From NCBI GenBank assembly GCA_002894685.1, contig NCRC01000011.1, positions 86,742 through 150,741 of the forward strand: DNA of 64,000 nt, read 5' to 3'. A program made the position numbers and the translations under genes. Shown here piece by piece: positions 51,305 to 61,026 of this stretch (positions within the stretch are counted from its first letter, which is position 1; every line of letters starts with the position of its first letter). This DNA is from Salinivenus lutea. Its GTDB lineage: Bacteria; Bacteroidota; Rhodothermia; Rhodothermales; Salinibacteraceae. The notes under the pieces are model-generated. The model was given only the letters and a program-made list of their open reading frames with translations, searched no databases and was not told the DNA's origin.

Positions 51305-53383
51305 ATGAGCGACCCGTTCGTACAACCGTCCAGTGGCGTTCCCGCCACGCTCGTCGACACCCCGGCCACCGTGGCGCGGTTCGTATCGGCCATGCCGTCG
51401 CTCCTCGCCATGCTCGACGCGGAGGGCGACGTGGTGGCGTGCAGTGAGCCGTGGGCGCGCCGCTTCCTGCCCGACGGAACCGACCGGGGCCCCATCCCGC
51501 TGGGCGACGGAGTGCAGGCAGACGACGAGGGCCCGGCGGTTGCGGAGGCCCTGGACGGGTCCCTCTCGTTCTTCGACCTCTTCGAAGACCCCGACGACAC
51601 GTGGCGGGAACGGCTCACGTCCGCCCTGCAGGAACAGGCGCCCATTCGGGGAGACGTGCAGCCCCTCACCCAGCCCACTGGAACCACCTACTGGGTCGAC
51701 TGGGCGGTGCGGCCCTGGCGGGCCGAGGACGGGTCGGCCCGAGGGCTTCTGCTCTCGTTTACCGACCAGACCGACCACCATCGGGCCGAGGCGATTCGCC
51801 GACAGGTGGAGCAGCGCTTCGACACCCTCGTGGACACCGTCAGCGAGGGCGTGCTGCTCATGGACAACAATGGCATCCTCCGCGACTGCAACACGGCGGC
51901 GCAGGAAATCCTGGGACGCCCGGTCGACGAGATTGTGGGCACGCGGTTCGACGACGAGCGCTGGAACGGGCTCCGCAAGGACGGCACGCCCCTGCCCAAC
52001 GTCGAGTTTCCCTTCTGGCGGGCCTTCATCGAGCGGGAGGCCGTAGAGGGGGCGGTGATGGGCGTGTACCCGCCCGATGCCCCGCCCCGCTGGATCCACG
52101 TCAACGCCCAGCCGCTGTTTCAGGAGGATCGCGACGAGCCCTACGCCGTCCTCGCCTGCTTCGAGGACATCACCGACAAGCAGCTCAAGGAAGAAGCCCT
52201 GCAGACCTCCCGCGACCTGCTGTCGAGCGTGCTGAGCAGCTCGCTCGACGGCATCATCGTGTTCACGACGGTGCGCGACGAGGCGGACGAGGTCGAGGAC
52301 TTCGAGTGCCTCCTGGCCAATCCGCAGGCCGAAAAGCTGCTGAAGGAGGCCTGTGACGACCTCGTGGGGTGTCGACTGCGCGAGATGCTGCCCGAGACGG
52401 AGGAGACGGATCTGCTGGCCGCGTGCCGGACCGTTGTGGAGACGGGCGAGCCGTTCGAGGCCGAGGTGCGGTACGCCACCGACGCGATCGACGCGTGGTT
52501 CCAGGTCATGATCGTGCGGGTTGAGGATGGGGTGGCCCTCACCCTCCGCGACATCAGCGACCGGAAAGAGGCCGCACGGGCCATGGCCGCGGCCAACGCC
52601 AAGCTGGAGCGCCGCAACCGGGCCCTGCGCGACTTTGCGTACATCGCGTCGCACGACCTGCAGGAGCCGCTTCGCAAGATCCGCGCGTTCTCGAACCTGG
52701 TGCTTGAGGACTACGGCGACGCGGTGGACGAAACCGGCCAGCACTACCTGGAACGCATGCAGGACGCGGCCGAGCGCATGTCGCAGTTGATCAACGACCT
52801 GCTCGTCTACTCCCGCATCACGACGCGCGCCCAGCCCTTCGAGTCGGTGGACCTGGCCACGATTGCCGAGAACGTGCGCAACGACCTCGACCTCCAGATC
52901 GAAGACGTGAACGGGACGGTCGAGATCGGCGACTTGCCCACCATCGAGGCCGATCCCACCCAGGTGCGTCAGATTCTGCAGAACCTGATCGGCAACGGCC
53001 TCAAATTCCATCGGCCGGAGGTGCCGCCCCACGTGCGAATTGAGGCCACCGTGGAACCCGCCCCCGACGACCTGAAGCAGGACGGGCGCCTCGACGCCGC
53101 CTGTAGCGAGATGTGCCGGCTCACCGTGACCGACAACGGCATCGGCTTTGAAGAAAGTCACGCGGACCGTATCTTTACTCCCTTCAAGCGTCTTCACGGA
53201 CGCGGGGAGTACGAGGGGACGGGCATGGGCCTGGCGATCTGTCGTCGCATCGTGGAGCGTCACGGCGGCGATATTTCGGCGGAAAGCACGCCGGGAGAAG
53301 GCACGACCTTTACCGTCCTGCTGCCCGTTGCTCGTGAGGCCCCCGCACGCGATTCCTCTTCCGAATCGGCCCCAGACGAGTGA
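51305..53383 (+). CDS. multi-PAS sensor histidine kinase (phytochrome-type HisKA)
   Basis: From ATG 51305 the protein has 692 residues and no transmembrane segment. Three PAS-like domains are seen: near 25-145 (SLLAMLDAEGDVVACSEPWA), 160-290 (TLVDTVSEGVLLMDNNGILR) and 300-425 (SSVLSSSLDGIIVFTTV). HisKA carries FAYIASHDLQEPLRKIRAFS with the phosphoacceptor His; HATPase carries LQNLIGNGLKFHRP, VTDNGIGFEES and GTGMGLAICRRIV. The HDLQEPLRKI type typically pairs with short Rcp1-like regulators, and exactly such a gene follows. It is soluble, so it senses an internal cue. Confidence 0.95.
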   Translation: MSDPFVQPSSGVPATLVDTPATVARFVSAMPSLLAMLDAEGDVVACSEPWARRFLPDGTDRGPIPLGDGVQADDEGPAVAEALDGSLSFFDLFEDPDDTWRERLTSALQEQAPIRGDVQPLTQPTGTTYWVDWAVRPWRAEDGSARGLLLSFTDQTDHHRAEAIRRQVEQRFDTLVDTVSEGVLLMDNNGILRDCNTAAQEILGRPVDEIVGTRFDDERWNGLRKDGTPLPNVEFPFWRAFIEREAVEGAVMGVYPPDAPPRWIHVNAQPLFQEDRDEPYAVLACFEDITDKQLKEEALQTSRDLLSSVLSSSLDGIIVFTTVRDEADEVEDFECLLANPQAEKLLKEACDDLVGCRLREMLPETEETDLLAACRTVVETGEPFEAEVRYATDAIDAWFQVMIVRVEDGVALTLRDISDRKEAARAMAAANAKLERRNRALRDFAYIASHDLQEPLRKIRAFSNLVLEDYGDAVDETGQHYLERMQDAAERMSQLINDLLVYSRITTRAQPFESVDLATIAENVRNDLDLQIEDVNGTVEIGDLPTIEADPTQVRQILQNLIGNGLKFHRPEVPPHVRIEATVEPAPDDLKQDGRLDAACSEMCRLTVTDNGIGFEESHADRIFTPFKRLHGRGEYEGTGMGLAICRRIVERHGGDISAESTPGEGTTFTVLLPVAREAPARDSSSESAPDE

Positions 53384-53394
53384 TCCGACCCCGC

Positions 53395-53856
53395 ATGAGC
53401 GGTGATGGGAGCATCCACATTTTACTGGCGGAAGACGATCCGGACGATCGTCTCCTCACGCGCCGCGCCCTGGCCAAAAGCCGGATCGCCAGCGAGTTTA
53501 CGGCGGTTGAAAACGGGGAAGAGCTCATGCGGTACCTCCGCCGCGAGGGCGAGTACAGCAACCCGGCGGACGCGCCACGCCCCGGCCTCATCCTGCTCGA
53601 CCTCAACATGCCCCGCATGGACGGCCGCGAGGCCCTCCGCGAAATCAAGTCGGACCCGGAACTGCGACGCATTCCCGTCGTCGTGCTCACCACCTCCGAG
53701 GCCGATCAGGACATTCGGCAGAGCTACGACCTGGGCGTGAACGCCTTCGTGACAAAACCGGTGACGTTTGACGGGCTCGCCGATGCCGTGCAGGCCCTGG
53801 GGGAGTTCTGGTTCGACCTCGTCAAGCTACCTCCCGAGCGCGACACAAACGAATGA
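53395..53856 (+). CDS. Rcp1-like single-domain response regulator
   Basis: From ATG 53395 the protein has 153 residues; a GTG at 53380 overlapping the kinase stop is the alternative. The receiver domain is complete: acidic pocket LLAEDDPDDRLL, phosphoacceptor Asp in LILLDLNMPRMDGREAL, VVLTTSEADQD, and the conserved Lys in AFVTKPV. There is no output domain, so it acts as a phosphate carrier or by protein contact. It is translationally close to the kinase before it and overlaps the next gene by four bases (ATGA). Confidence 0.95.
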   Translation: MSGDGSIHILLAEDDPDDRLLTRRALAKSRIASEFTAVENGEELMRYLRREGEYSNPADAPRPGLILLDLNMPRMDGREALREIKSDPELRRIPVVVLTTSEADQDIRQSYDLGVNAFVTKPVTFDGLADAVQALGEFWFDLVKLPPERDTNE

Positions 53857-55790
53857 CGGCTGCGACGACTCCTCTTGACGTTCTGCTGGTCGAGGATGAC
53901 GAGGACGACTACGTCATCACGCGGGCCCTGCTCGACAAGGCCCAGACCATCGAGTGCGATCTGGACTGGGTGACGACCTACGAGGAGGGGCGGGACGCCA
54001 TCCTCACCGACGCCTACGACGCGTGTCTCGTCGACTACCGACTGGGGAGCGGCAGCGGCCTCGACCTGCTCGAAGAGGTGAACGCGCGCGGCGGGGTGGA
54101 CGCCCCCATCATCCTGCTCACCGGGCAGGGCGACCTGGAGGTCGACCTGAGCGCCATGGCCGCCGGCGCGGCCGATTACCTCTCGAAGGACGAGATCGAC
54201 GCGCCCCTCCTGGAGCGCTCCATCCGGTACGCCGTCGAGCGCAAGCACGCCGAACAGCGCATCCGGGAGCAGGCCCAGTTGCTCGACGAGGCCCGCGACG
54301 CCATCCTTGCCTACGACCTCGACGGCGAGATCGTCTACTGGAACAAGGGGGCCGAGCGACTGACCGGCTGGTCGGAGGACGAGATCCTTGGGGAGCGGAC
54401 CCACGCCTGCCTCTACGACCCCGACCAGGAGGACAAGCTCCAGCAGTGCCACGAGACGATGATGGAAGAGGGCGAGTGGGTCGGCGAGCTCCGCATGCGC
54501 ACCGCCGACGACGAGGAGCGCGTCGTGGAGAGCCGGTGGACGCTGGTGCGCGACACCGCGGGCGGGGCGAAGCAGGGACTTGTCATCAACACGGACATTA
54601 CCGAGCGCAAGCGACTGGAGTCGCAGTTCCTCCGCTCCCAGCGGATGGAGAGCATTGGGCGGCTGGTGGGGGGCATCGCGCACGACCTGGGCAACCTGCT
54701 TATGCCCATCACCCTCGGCGTCAAGGTGCTGCGCCGCCGCCTCGACACCAGCGACGAGAAGACCGAGCGCACCCTCTCGATGATCCAGCAGAGCGCTGCC
54801 CGCGGGGCCGACATGGTGGAGCAGGTGCTCGCCTTCGCGCGGGGGGTGGAGGGGGAGCGCGTGGCCCTTGATGTCGGCGCAATCGTTGCGGAGGTCGAAA
54901 ACATCACCGACGAGACGTTTCCCGACGACGTTGCGGTCGAGGTCCACGTGCCCGACGACCTGCGGCAGGTGGTGGGGGATGCCACGCAGATCCAGCAGGT
55001 GCTCATGAACCTGTGCGTGAACGCCCGCGACGCGATGCCGGACGGGGGCACGCTCACCATCGAGGCCCGCACCGTCACCTTCAGCCCCGCCGAGGCCGAG
55101 CGCAACATCGACGCGGAGCCCGGCGACTACGTGCAGGTGCGGGTGCAGGACACCGGCACCGGCATGCCCGACGAGGTGGCCGACAAGATCTTTGAGCCGT
55201 TCTTCTCGACGAAGGAAGAGGGCGAGGGCACGGGCCTCGGCCTGTCGACGGCCTACAGCATCGTGAAGAGCCACGACGGGTTTATCGACGTGGAGAGCGA
55301 GGAGGGCGTTGGGACCGTCTTTCGGGTGCACCTTCCGGTGGCCGAGGAGGACGAGGCCTCGGAGGCCCCCGACCGGCCGACGGACGCGGCCCCGATGGAG
55401 ACCCGGGGCGGCGAGTGTGTGCTCGTGGTGGACGACGAGGAGTTCATCCGGGAAACCGCCCAGCAGACCCTCGAAACTGAGGGCTACACGGTCGGAACGG
55501 CGGCCAGTGCTTCGGAGGCCCTGGAGTGGGTGGAGGCGTGGGAGGGGGCGGTCGACGCGGTGATTACGGATCTTCGGATGCCGGAGATGGACGGCCTTGC
55601 CCTCATCCGGGCCCTTCACGCCCAGTACCCGGCCGTCCCGATTGTGGCCGTCAGTGGCCTGGCCGACGGGCGCACCGAGGAGGCCATGAATGCCGGGGCG
55701 CACACGTTTCTCGCCAAGCCGATCACGGCCGAAAAGCTGCAGGAAGCCTTGCGGGAGGCGCTCCACTCGGCCGACTCCCCGGCCGCCTAG
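53853..55790 (+). CDS. hybrid histidine kinase, receiver-PAS-HisKA-HATPase-receiver
   Basis: The protein has 645 residues. A receiver ([16 protein letters not shown], Asp in [12 protein letters not shown]) is followed by a PAS domain (about 145-245, [20 protein letters not shown]), HisKA with [17 protein letters not shown], and HATPase with [23 protein letters not shown] and [14 protein letters not shown] second receiver ([20 protein letters not shown], Asp in [13 protein letters not shown]) ends the protein. Such proteins sit in multi-step phosphorelays; here the first receiver could accept phosphate from the neighbouring kinase. The start overlaps the stop of the single-domain regulator. 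Confidence 0.95.
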   Translation: MTAATTPLDVLLVEDDEDDYVITRALLDKAQTIECDLDWVTTYEEGRDAILTDAYDACLVDYRLGSGSGLDLLEEVNARGGVDAPIILLTGQGDLEVDLSAMAAGAADYLSKDEIDAPLLERSIRYAVERKHAEQRIREQAQLLDEARDAILAYDLDGEIVYWNKGAERLTGWSEDEILGERTHACLYDPDQEDKLQQCHETMMEEGEWVGELRMRTADDEERVVESRWTLVRDTAGGAKQGLVINTDITERKRLESQFLRSQRMESIGRLVGGIAHDLGNLLMPITLGVKVLRRRLDTSDEKTERTLSMIQQSAARGADMVEQVLAFARGVEGERVALDVGAIVAEVENITDETFPDDVAVEVHVPDDLRQVVGDATQIQQVLMNLCVNARDAMPDGGTLTIEARTVTFSPAEAERNIDAEPGDYVQVRVQDTGTGMPDEVADKIFEPFFSTKEEGEGTGLGLSTAYSIVKSHDGFIDVESEEGVGTVFRVHLPVAEEDEASEAPDRPTDAAPMETRGGECVLVVDDEEFIRETAQQTLETEGYTVGTAASASEALEWVEAWEGAVDAVITDLRMPEMDGLALIRALHAQYPAVPIVAVSGLADGRTEEAMNAGAHTFLAKPITAEKLQEALREALHSADSPAA

Positions 55791-55962
55791 CTGGAGGGGG
55801 CGTCCCCACCGACGCGGGGGAGACGTTTTCGTGACAGGTTCACGCGGGACCTGCAAATGCCCGCCGGGGGCGTTCGTACACCGGTAGGGACAACCCGCTC
55901 TGTGCTCGCCTCCGCGGACGGTGGCTCGACCGTCCGGTCTATGGATCGCAGCCCCGCCCGCA

Positions 55963-57048
55963 ATGGAGCTCCTCCAAAAGGCCAAGATTCGGTTCGCACG
56001 TCTGCGTGTGCACTGGGACCGGTTTTCCAGTTCGACGCGCGGGCAGTGGGTTCTGTGGACCCTGCGTCAGGCGCTGACGGTGGGCGTCGTGGGCTACCTG
56101 ATCTACCGCATGTCGCAGATCGGGTGGGCCGACATCTGGGCGTCGATGCCGCGTACCCCGTGGTTCTACGTCATCTTCGCGGGCATCTACCTGACGCTCC
56201 CCATCTTTCAGTCGATTATCTTCGGCGTCATCTGGGGGCGATCGCCGGTGACGTTGCTGCCGCCGGCCCTAAAGAAGCGGGTCTACAACAAAGACGTGCT
56301 CAGCTACTCGGGCGACGTCTACCTGTATTTCTGGGCGCGGGATCGTGTGGCGGACTGGACCGATCGCGAACTGCTTCACTCGCTGAAAGACAACGCCATC
56401 TTATCGTCGGTGGCCTCGACGATCGTCGCGTTTGGTCTGCTGGCGGGCTTTCTGTTTAGCGGATACGTGGCCCTGCCGGACACGATCATCGAGCACGAAG
56501 TTCTCTACCTGGTCGGCGGCATTCTCGTGGGGGGGATCATCATCGCGGTCGGGGTCAACTTTCGCTCGGTCGTGTTCGGGCTCGCCGGACGCACCCTCGC
56601 GACTGTCTTTGGGCTCCACATCGTGCGGCTCTTCGTGGTCATGACCCTGCAGGTGCTCGAGTGGAATGTGGTGATGCCGGAGGTGGCCCTGGAGATCTGG
56701 TTCACGTTCCTCTCGCTGCAGATTATCACGACCCGGATTCCGTTCCTGCCCAGCCGCGACCTGATCTTTCTGGCGGCCGGGATTGAGCTTGCGGGGGCCG
56801 TTGAGGTGTCGAAGGCGGCCATTGCGGGGGTGCTGGGGGTGCACAGCGTGCTCGACAAGGGGCTCAACCTGCTGCTCTTTGCGGTCGTGTCGGCCTGGGA
56901 CCGGGAGACCCCCGCGCCCACGCTGGAGGGGACGGACGAGGCGACGGCGCCGGGGGCTGTGCTCGAGGGTGAGCAGGCCGCGGCGGCGTCGGAGGCCGAC
57001 AGCGCCGCCTCGGCCCCGCCGGCAGGAGAGGCGGAGCAGGGGCGCTGA
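55963..57048 (+). CDS. multi-pass membrane protein, lysylphosphatidylglycerol-synthase-like TM family
   Basis: From ATG 55963 the protein has 361 residues. At least six hydrophobic helices are visible (for example GVVGYLIYRMSQIGW, FYVIFAGIYLTLPIFQSIIF, ASTIVAFGLLAGFLFSGYVA, GGILVGGIIIAVGVNF, VFGLHIVRLFVVMTLQVLEW). A late ITTRIPFLPSRDLIFLAAGI segment resembles the LPG-synthase TM/UPF0104 group often linked to glycolipid export or synthesis. The C-terminal 60 residues are acidic and disordered. A glycosyltransferase gene follows convergently, consistent with an envelope role. Confidence 0.65.
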   Translation: MELLQKAKIRFARLRVHWDRFSSSTRGQWVLWTLRQALTVGVVGYLIYRMSQIGWADIWASMPRTPWFYVIFAGIYLTLPIFQSIIFGVIWGRSPVTLLPPALKKRVYNKDVLSYSGDVYLYFWARDRVADWTDRELLHSLKDNAILSSVASTIVAFGLLAGFLFSGYVALPDTIIEHEVLYLVGGILVGGIIIAVGVNFRSVVFGLAGRTLATVFGLHIVRLFVVMTLQVLEWNVVMPEVALEIWFTFLSLQIITTRIPFLPSRDLIFLAAGIELAGAVEVSKAAIAGVLGVHSVLDKGLNLLLFAVVSAWDRETPAPTLEGTDEATAPGAVLEGEQAAAASEADSAASAPPAGEAEQGR

Positions 57049-57055
57049 GGCAGGG

Positions 57056-58207
57056 TCAGGCCCCGGGTGGGGCCGACGTGAGCACCGACCAGAGCCGGTC
57101 GGCAACGTGGTCCCAGTTGGCCGTGGTTCGGACGCGTTCCAGGCCCTGTTCTCCGAGGCGCTGCGCGAGGTCGGGGGAGGTGAGGAGGCGCGTCAGGGCC
57201 TGGGCCGTTGCGGCGGGGTCGTCGGGCGGGACGAGAAGACCGGTGTCCTCGTGCTGGATGGCGTCGGGCACGCCCCCCACCCGCGCCCCGATCACGGGCG
57301 TGCCGCAGGCGTTGGCCTCCAGAAACACGAGCCCGAACCCCTCCACGTCGGGCGGATCCTCGCGGGCCGGCATCACAAATACGTCGGCCGCGCTGTAGTA
57401 GTCGGGAAGGGCGTCGTGTGGGACCCGGCCGCGGAAGTACACGTGCTCTCGGAGGCCGAGCTCGGCGGTCAGGTGCTCGAGGCGGGGCCGGTCGGGCCCC
57501 GTCCCCGCGACGACGTACGCCACGTCCGGACGAGCCTCGACGACGGCGGGGAGGGCCCGCAGCACGGTATCGATGCCCTTTCGGGGAACGAGCCGGCCCA
57601 CGGTCAGGAGCAGCGGCCGGTCCGAGAGGTCCAGTTCCTGGCGGAGGGCCGACGACTCCCGGGGATAGAATCGGTCTGGGTTTGTGCCATTGGGCACGAC
57701 GTGCGTTTGCTCCGGAGGCACGCCCTGATCGTGGAGGAGGCGGGCCGTGTAGTGGCTTACCGGCGTGAACGTGTCCACCTGGCGGAGGAGTCCGCGGCGC
57801 AGGGTGTCGTACGCCCCGCGGAGCCCCGGGATCGAGGCGGCCGGGTTGAACAGCAGTTCGCGTCCGTGGGCGGCGCACGCGATGCGACGGGGCCATCCCG
57901 TGAGGAAGCGGGCCAGCACCGAGGTGCCCACCGTCTGCCACTGCGCATGGAACGCCCAGTCGGCCCGGAGCGCGCGGGCCCGCTGGCACACGGTCCGTAG
58001 GCCCGTGAGGGGGAGCAGGTCGGGGCGCCCATCCACGCGGAGGACCGGAAAGGGAGACGCGGGGCCCGAGGCATCGTCGGAGACGGCGGGCGCGACCACC
58101 TCGAAGGCCGAGGCCTTCGTGGAGAGCCGATGGGCGAGCTCCCACGAGTAGGTCTGGATGCCTCCAATTTCGGGGGGGAAGTCTTGTGTGACAAAAAGCA
58201 GCCGCAT
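57056..58207 (-). CDS. GT4-family glycosyltransferase
   Basis: The protein has 383 residues. The GT-B fold starts with LLFVTQDFPPEIGGIQTYSW, and the C-terminal domain has LLLTVGRLVPRKGIDTVLRA, YVVAGTGPDRPRLE, VYFRGRVPHDALPDYYSAAD, and the E-x7-E signature in EGFGLVFLEANACGTPVIGA. It transfers a sugar from a nucleotide donor to an envelope glycan or lipid; the acceptor is unknown. It is convergent with the membrane protein and lies downstream of the HTTM-like gene on the same strand. Confidence 0.95.
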   Translation of the reverse strand: MRLLFVTQDFPPEIGGIQTYSWELAHRLSTKASAFEVVAPAVSDDASGPASPFPVLRVDGRPDLLPLTGLRTVCQRARALRADWAFHAQWQTVGTSVLARFLTGWPRRIACAAHGRELLFNPAASIPGLRGAYDTLRRGLLRQVDTFTPVSHYTARLLHDQGVPPEQTHVVPNGTNPDRFYPRESSALRQELDLSDRPLLLTVGRLVPRKGIDTVLRALPAVVEARPDVAYVVAGTGPDRPRLEHLTAELGLREHVYFRGRVPHDALPDYYSAADVFVMPAREDPPDVEGFGLVFLEANACGTPVIGARVGGVPDAIQHEDTGLLVPPDDPAATAQALTRLLTSPDLAQRLGEQGLERVRTTANWDHVADRLWSVLTSAPPGA

Positions 58208-58306
58208 GCAACCGTCCGGTTGAGGGGAAGGCGTCGAACAGACCGGGCAAACGCACGCCCCGGCCGGCGGGTTTGGCGGCGGCCGGGCGAGGGCGCGGGG
58301 CTGCCG

Positions 58307-59230
58307 TTAGGCCGGTGCTTTCTGGGACGCGACCCGGTCCTCCCCCGAGGGGTCGGAGGAGAGCAGGGCATCGATCACGCGGTTCCAGGGAAGGCCCAGC
58401 AGGATGAGCAAGTAGGTGGAGGCGGCAAAGAAGATGTTCATTGAGAAGTAGATGCCGATGTGCATGCCCACCACCAGCAGGACGATCGGATAGCGGTACG
58501 ATTTCCACCACATCAGAAAGCTCACGGCTTCGGCGAAGAGGCCGAAGAGAAGAATAGCTGTGCCGAAGCGGTAGTCGGTCAGGACCAGGTCCTGGAGCAC
58601 ATTCGGATCGAAGGCGCCGAACTTTGAGAGGGTATCGACCTTCCGCTCGCCGATCCACATCAGGAGGTGGCGCCCGTCGGGCCAGTAGAGCCCCGTTCCG
58701 ATGAGCTTGCTGACGGCCGCGGACGTGTATCCGAGGCCGATGAAGAAGTACAGGAAACCGAACGTAAAGCGCCGCCGCATGGACTCGGAGCGAAAGGCGA
58801 GAAGGGCGATGCCAAGGCCGAGAACCCCCATCCCGATGAGGTTGGAGCCGTGAGAGATTTCCCCGAGGGAGTAGCGCGCGACGTACTGGAAGTGGAAGCT
58901 GATGAGGGCGAGGAGGTAGGCCGGGCGCCAGAGCCGGAAAAAGCCGAGGGCCCCGAGCAGGGTTACGAGGCCTGCGTTGATGAGCGCGACCTGGTGGTCG
59001 AAGAAAAGCGAGACGTCGACGTAGTTTGCCAGGCCAAGGGGCAGCAGGACCGAGGAGATGTTTTGCTGAATATAGAAGCCCCAGTCCCAGCAGAACCAGG
59101 CGGCGTAGACGAGAATGAACAGCTCAAGGAGTCGGAAGTACACCCGGTCTCCTCGGGTCTCGGGGGCGTCGTCGCCGAAGAGTTCGGGGGCCAAGGAGAG
59201 CGGAAACGAACGGGAGGAAGAAGCAGACAT
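58307..59230 (-). CDS. HTTM-like multi-pass membrane protein
   Basis: Using ATG 59230 gives 307 residues. About seven transmembrane helices are present (for example LFILVYAAWFCWDWGFYIQQ, LINAGLVTLLGALGFFRLW, LIGMGVLGLGIALLAFRS, FGFLYFFIGLGYTSAAVSKL). Features of the HTTM/vitamin-K-carboxylase-like group include YTSAAVSKLIGTGLYWPDG and MHIGIYFSMNIFFAA. Catalytic activity is unknown. It starts just 49 bases after the stop of a single-pass protein that probably forms its partner. Confidence 0.7.
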   Translation of the reverse strand: MSASSSRSFPLSLAPELFGDDAPETRGDRVYFRLLELFILVYAAWFCWDWGFYIQQNISSVLLPLGLANYVDVSLFFDHQVALINAGLVTLLGALGFFRLWRPAYLLALISFHFQYVARYSLGEISHGSNLIGMGVLGLGIALLAFRSESMRRRFTFGFLYFFIGLGYTSAAVSKLIGTGLYWPDGRHLLMWIGERKVDTLSKFGAFDPNVLQDLVLTDYRFGTAILLFGLFAEAVSFLMWWKSYRYPIVLLVVGMHIGIYFSMNIFFAASTYLLILLGLPWNRVIDALLSSDPSGEDRVASQKAPA

Positions 59231-59279
59231 CGGAGGGGGCTGGAGATGGCATGCGGAGCGTGCGGAGGGGCGGGCCGGG

Positions 59280-59804
59280 CTACTTGGCCGCAGACGACTC
59301 GGCCACGGTCGAGCCGGGGGTTCGGGCCGCGGGGGACGGGTTGAGGTGCGTTGTGTCTGGGGCAAACAACATCACCGGCGTTGCGCTGACCGATACGGTG
59401 TCGTCGGCCAACACGCCGCGCACACGGTAGACAAGAAGGGGCGCCGTTAGTGTCCGGTTTTTGGTAAACAAACTCCGAAGGCCCTGGACGCGACCGGGGG
59501 TCCAGTCGTCGGTCTTCGAGACGTAGTTTGCGACATCATTCTGGTTGATGTTTTTGGGGGCGAGGGGATACGGCTCCCCAGCCACGTTCTCGAACGGCAC
59601 GGCCGACCAGTCAATCGACTCGGCCGTCGTTTCCGGCGGCACCTCGCGGACCACGGCACGAGTCCAGGGGTTGCCGGCCTGCGAGAACATCGGATAGATG
59701 CTAAAGGGCCAGAATTCACCCTTGTGGGTGGCCACCAGGAGGGCATACACCGCCAGGACGATTCCGATAATTTGTAACGCTTTCCGTGGGCCCGTGCTAC
59801 TCAT
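59280..59804 (-). CDS. single-pass membrane protein, partner of the HTTM-like protein
   Basis: The protein has 174 residues. One N-terminal transmembrane helix (ALQIIGIVLAVYALLVATHK) is followed by FWPFSIYPMFSQAG, a motif common in proteins encoded beside HTTM genes, and a strand-rich outer domain (about 45-150). It likely stays anchored and faces the periplasm. The gene is first in the leftward pair. Function unknown. Confidence 0.65.
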   Translation of the reverse strand: MSSTGPRKALQIIGIVLAVYALLVATHKGEFWPFSIYPMFSQAGNPWTRAVVREVPPETTAESIDWSAVPFENVAGEPYPLAPKNINQNDVANYVSKTDDWTPGRVQGLRSLFTKNRTLTAPLLVYRVRGVLADDTVSVSATPVMLFAPDTTHLNPSPAARTPGSTVAESSAAK

Positions 59805-60124
59805 CGTAAACTGATGTTTTTTAGGAAGTGGATGTATGCGGTACGATTACTGCTGTAAAGAGTTACGGGAAATGGCGGGACGTAAAGGCCTACCTCTTGG
59901 TTCTCGACCGAGAATCAACGCCGGCTTCACGGTAGGCGCGCGCCGATCCCGAGTCCCCGCTCCTGCGGGGCAGAGCGGGGCGTTGGATGGGGGGCGCCTT
60001 TCCGGTCGCGGCCCCCAAGAGAGGTGCGCTGCATTCTGAAAGACGAACGTTCGTTACTCTCCGAGGGGTCCGGGCGGCTCTTCCCACCGGAAAGCAAACT
60101 CGCTTTTTCCTTTTGATCTGCACT
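59805..60124. promoter_or_regulatory. divergent promoter region
   Basis: About 320 bases between the HTTM partner and the DUF3047 gene. A GC-rich hairpin CCCCGCTCCTGCGGGG lies near 59958. A run TTTTTTAGG next to the leftward start suggests an AT-rich promoter there. No RNA gene recognised. Confidence 0.35.
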
Positions 60125-60895
60125 ATGGTCTTGTCTTCTGTCTTCGCCCATTCTGCCCAATGGCTCCGGCTCCTTCTAATCGTTAGCGTCGGGGGACTGG
60201 TCGCCGCCCCCGCGGGGGTCGCCCAGACGAGTGGTTCTGGGTCGCCCCGCACCATCGTTGCGGACGACTTCGAGAGCTACACGCCCGGGACGTTTCCGGA
60301 CCGATGGGTCTTCGTCGACGGCGACAAGGAGGTTTTGTCGTACGAGGAGTCCCGAAATGAGGGGGAGGAGGTCGTCGTGAAAGAGGAGGACGGGAACCAA
60401 TTCGTTCGGCTCACCACGAGGGGGGAGGCGCTCCGCTACACCCTCCGGAACGGGACCGACTTTGACTGGAATCTCAATAAGCACCCGTTCTTGTCATGGC
60501 GGTGGCGGGCCCTGCACCTTCCGGAGGGCGCCAGCGAGCGGGGCAAGAATGACACGGGAGGGGCCATCTACGTGACCTTTGGGGAGGACTGGCTGGGCCG
60601 ACCCAAGAGCATCAAGTACACGTACAGCTCGTCGTTGTCCGTGGGGTCGGTGGTGTCGTTCGGGCCGCTCAAAGTGATTGTGGTAGACTCGGCGAAAGAG
60701 CCCCGGCTCGGCGAGTGGAAGACTAAGCGCCAGAACGTCTACAACGATTACCGCCAGGTTTTTGGCAGCGAGCCGCCCGATCGGCCAGTCTCCATCACAA
60801 TCTGGAGCGATTCGGACACAACGGAAGACTGGGCGCGGGTCGACATTGACGACATTCGGTTGCAGGCGCCCCGGCGCTCCTCGTCCCGCAACTGA
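60125..60895 (+). CDS. DUF3047 exported protein
   Basis: From ATG 60125 the protein has 256 residues; the frame opens further upstream without support. A signal peptide (LRLLLIVSVGGLVAAPAGVA, cleavage near AQTS) precedes a jelly-roll-like domain with DDFESYTPGTFPDRWVFVDG, LSWRWRALHLPEGASERGKN, GAIYVTFG and ITIWSDSDTTEDWARVDIDD, the DUF3047 pattern. Some members are fused to or near carbohydrate proteins; activity is unknown. It probably resides in the periplasm. Confidence 0.85.
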   Translation: MVLSSVFAHSAQWLRLLLIVSVGGLVAAPAGVAQTSGSGSPRTIVADDFESYTPGTFPDRWVFVDGDKEVLSYEESRNEGEEVVVKEEDGNQFVRLTTRGEALRYTLRNGTDFDWNLNKHPFLSWRWRALHLPEGASERGKNDTGGAIYVTFGEDWLGRPKSIKYTYSSSLSVGSVVSFGPLKVIVVDSAKEPRLGEWKTKRQNVYNDYRQVFGSEPPDRPVSITIWSDSDTTEDWARVDIDDIRLQAPRRSSSRN

Positions 60896-61026
60896 CCTCC
60901 CAGGGGGACCCGGGAAGGACCGGAGGTGAGTCGCAGCGGGGCTGCTCGGAGGCCCGGAATCATACGGCGAAGGATGTTCGTTGACCGGGTGTCTCTTTTT
61001 TCAACCACCGGTTTTTGTCCCCGTCC

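Noticed and set aside
59987..60124. Upstream extension of the DUF3047 frame
   Set aside because: It adds 46 basic residues before a good signal peptide; the ATG at 60125 is a better start.
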